Positions 62,476 through 64,000 of a DNA stretch of 64,000 bases are shown here, piece after piece; within the stretch, counting starts at the first letter, position 1; the number at the start of each line of letters is the position of its first letter. This stretch comes from Hymenobacter metallilatus (GTDB lineage Bacteria > Bacteroidota > Bacteroidia > Cytophagales > Hymenobacteraceae). The stretch lies in assembly GCF_003944705.1 (NCBI RefSeq), contig NZ_RWIS01000002.1:124001-188000 (forward strand), in the 5' to 3' direction. A program made the translations under genes and the position numbers. The notes beneath the pieces were generated by a model. It had not been told where the DNA came from. It made no database searches and saw nothing but the letters and a program-made list of their open reading frames with translations.

Positions 62476-63036
62476 GTGGTTAAGGGCAGAAAAATTCTAG
62501 TCGGTGTCTGCGGTAGTATTGCCGCCTATAAATCGGCGTTGCTGGTGCGCCTGCTGGTGCAGGCCGGCGCCGAGGTGCAGGTGGTCCTGACGCCGTCGGC
62601 CACGGCTTTCGTGACGCCGCTCACGCTGGGCACCTTGTCGAAAAACCCGGTTTTGCAGGGGTTTGTGAAGGATGAGCGGGCCGGCGAGTGGCATAACCAC
62701 GTACACCTGGGCCTCTGGGCCGATGCGCTGGTAGTGGCACCCGCTTCCGCTAATTCGTTGGCCCATTTTGCCCATGGCCTCTGCAACACGCTGCTGGATG
62801 CCGTGTACCTCTCGGCCCGCTGCCCGGTGTTTGTAGCCCCCGCCATGGACCTGGACATGTACCAGCACCCCGCCACCCAGCACAACCTGCAACTGCTGCG
62901 TGCCTACGGCAACACCGTCTGGGATTCGCCGGCCGGTGAGCTGGCCAGCGGCCTTAGTGGCCCCGGCCGCATGTTGGAGCCGGAGGATATTGTGCGGGAG
63001 CTGGAGCGGTTTTTTGAAGTAGGAATTGAGAAGTAG
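62476..63036 (+). CDS. coaC: Phosphopantothenoylcysteine decarboxylase domain as a separate gene
   Basis: A 186-residue flavoprotein, the N-terminal (CoaC) half of the usual CoaBC fusion. Seen: KILVGVCGSIAAYKSALLVRLL, GEWHNHVHLGLWADALVVAPASANSLAHFAHG with the active-site His region, and PVFVAPAMDLDMYQHPATQHN. It decarboxylates 4'-phosphopantothenoylcysteine to 4'-phosphopantetheine in CoA synthesis. GTG 62476 gives the family N terminus. It ends at ELERFFEVGIEK and then a TAG, where the fusion would continue into CoaB. Confidence 0.9.
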   Translation: MVKGRKILVGVCGSIAAYKSALLVRLLVQAGAEVQVVLTPSATAFVTPLTLGTLSKNPVLQGFVKDERAGEWHNHVHLGLWADALVVAPASANSLAHFAHGLCNTLLDAVYLSARCPVFVAPAMDLDMYQHPATQHNLQLLRAYGNTVWDSPAGELASGLSGPGRMLEPEDIVRELERFFEVGIEK

Positions 63037-63129
63037 AAATTGAAAACGTGCAGCTGAGTTCTGCATCGGCCTCTCTTGCGCCGCCAATCAATTCATACTT
63101 TTTTAATTCTCACGGTTTAATTGAAGCAG

Positions 63130-63783
63130 ATGCGCGTCCTCATCACTGCTGGCCCCACCTACGAGCCCCTGGATCCGGTGCGGTTTATCGGCAACCATAG
63201 CACCGGCAAAATGGGTTACGCGCTGGCCGAAACCTTTGCGGCGCGGGGGGCGGAGGTGACGCTCATCAGCGGGCCGACCAACCTGCCCGATCCGGCTAGC
63301 CCGGCCATCCGGACGGTGCGGGTGCAAACGGCTCAGGAGATGTACCAGGCCGCTGTGGCCGTGGCACCCGCTGCCGATGTGTGGGTGTTTGCTGCCGCCG
63401 TGGCCGATTACCGTCCGGCCCAGGTGGCGGAGCAGAAGATCAAAAAGGCCGGCGACACTCTGACGCTGGAGCTGGTAAAGAACGTGGATATTGCCGCCGA
63501 GCTAGGGAAAAGTAAGCGGCCCGAACAATTTTCGGTGGGTTTTGCGTTGGAAACGGAGAACGAGCAAGCCCATGCCCTGGATAAGCTGCGGCGCAAAAAC
63601 TTTGATATGGTGGTGCTGAACTCCCTGCGTGATGCCGGAGCCGGTTTTCGCCACGATACCAACAAAATAACGCTGCTGGAAGCTGATGGCCGAATAGCTA
63701 CCTTCGACCTGAAAGCCAAGGCCGAAGTGGCTCGTGATATTGTACAGGCCGTATTATCCCGATTGCCCCATTCTCATGCGTAA
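63130..63783 (+). CDS. coaB: Phosphopantothenate-cysteine ligase domain as a separate gene
   Basis: A 217-residue protein matching the C-terminal (CoaB) half of CoaBC: VLITAGPTYEPLDPVRFIGNHSTGKMGYALAETFA, AAAVADYRP, KIKKAGDTLTLELVKNVDIA and VLNSLRDAGAGFRHDTNKI. It condenses 4'-phosphopantothenate with cysteine. Its frame matches that of coaC, but the 84-base linker has in-frame stops (TAG, TGA, TAA). ATG 63130 is the likely start, 93 bases after coaC. The stop overlaps the next gene by 8 bases. Confidence 0.9.
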   Translation: MRVLITAGPTYEPLDPVRFIGNHSTGKMGYALAETFAARGAEVTLISGPTNLPDPASPAIRTVRVQTAQEMYQAAVAVAPAADVWVFAAAVADYRPAQVAEQKIKKAGDTLTLELVKNVDIAAELGKSKRPEQFSVGFALETENEQAHALDKLRRKNFDMVVLNSLRDAGAGFRHDTNKITLLEADGRIATFDLKAKAEVARDIVQAVLSRLPHSHA

Positions 63784-64000
63784 ACTCTTTTCGTTGCTGG
63801 TGGTACCGATGGTGCTGGCGCTGACCAGCCCGGCGCAGGCCCAGGAGCTGCAGGCCGAAGTGACGGTATCGACCGAAAACGTAACCATATCGGACCGGCA
63901 GCTGGTGCAGCAGATGCGCAACGACATGCAGACGTTTCTGAACACGCGCGCTTTTTCCGGCCAGACGTACCGGCCGGAGGAAAAAATCCGCTGCAAGGTA
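63776..64000 (+). CDS. DUF4835-like secreted protein (cut by window edge)
   Basis: The first 75 residues are seen. A signal peptide (KLFSLLVVPMVLALTSPAQA) is followed by QELQAEVTVSTENVTISDRQLVQQMRNDMQTFLN, the usual start of DUF4835 proteins, which often follow coaBC in Bacteroidota. Function is unknown; the link to the coa genes may be only positional. The rest lies outside the window. Confidence 0.8.
   Translation, partial: MRKLFSLLVVPMVLALTSPAQAQELQAEVTVSTENVTISDRQLVQQMRNDMQTFLNTRAFSGQTYRPEEKIRCKV

Noticed and set aside
1-64000. tRNA or rRNA genes
   Set aside because: I found no cloverleaf with a TTCGA loop and CCA end, and no rRNA-like block; a dedicated scan would be firmer.

Overview
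The window looks like a chromosomal segment of a GC-rich Bacteroidota bacterium, most likely Hymenobacter or a close relative (Cytophagales). Three things point there. Many genes carry the Bacteroidota -7 promoter box TAnnTTTG. The gene sets and orders (bamD, rpoZ, coaC/coaB, a DUF4835 gene; the bacillithiol gene bshA; an OstA/LptA-like protein; a short-LID adenylate kinase) are typical of that phylum. Coding GC is high, above 60% in most stretches I counted by hand. The genus is an inference from overall feel, not from a marker gene. I found no rRNA, tRNA, CRISPR array or insertion sequence.

Bases 1-22140 are a surface-polysaccharide locus. It encodes 12 glycosyltransferases (seven GT4-like, four GT2-like, one GT61-like), two NAD-dependent sugar epimerases, a Wzx-type flippase, and two routes that both start from dTDP-4-keto-6-deoxyglucose. 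One route is FdtA/FdtB/FdtC-like and gives a 3-acetamido-3,6-dideoxyhexose; the other is a WecE-like 4-aminotransferase. The right edge adds a MaoC-like hydratase, a YdjC/ChbG-type deacetylase and a GNAT acyltransferase, and ends at a 21-bp-stem terminator. Most genes overlap or abut and run rightward; wecE and one GT2 gene run leftward. Two AT-rich patches (about 2000-2450 and 8035-9500) have edges inside or between glycosyltransferase genes and suggest mosaic assembly.

Bases 22200-27120 hold a membrane protein plus TPR protein operon, an M42-type aminopeptidase and an acyltransferase-3 protein. Bases 27235-34440 are mostly housekeeping: membrane pyrophosphatase, hpt, adk, obg, a small S1-domain protein, and grpE-dnaJ behind a sigma-54-like promoter. 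Bases 34700-48700 mix an ABC exporter, a lipoprotein, a sterol-desaturase-like enzyme with a Crp-like regulator, a ChaN-like protein, glpD-glpK, a cyclic-nucleotide phosphodiesterase-like MBL protein, an A-type Fe-S carrier and bshA. Bases 48800-64000 hold a glycosidase/beta-lactamase-fold fusion, mutL, two rhomboid proteases, a broken macrodomain gene, mdh, tilS, an LptA/OstA-like protein, bamD, rpoZ, separate coaC and coaB genes and the start of a DUF4835 gene.

Non-coding DNA is unusually rich in palindromes. Six intergenic elements carry the tip GTCATyCyGA or a close variant in inverted orientation. One large inverted repeat with 52-54-bp arms lies between tilS and the LptA-like gene. Several short perfect palindromes overlap promoters and look like operators. 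I found no clearly new defence or mobile system. The points most worth following up are the grpE promoter, the split coaBC, the palindromic element family, the truncated macrodomain gene and the mosaic glycan locus.
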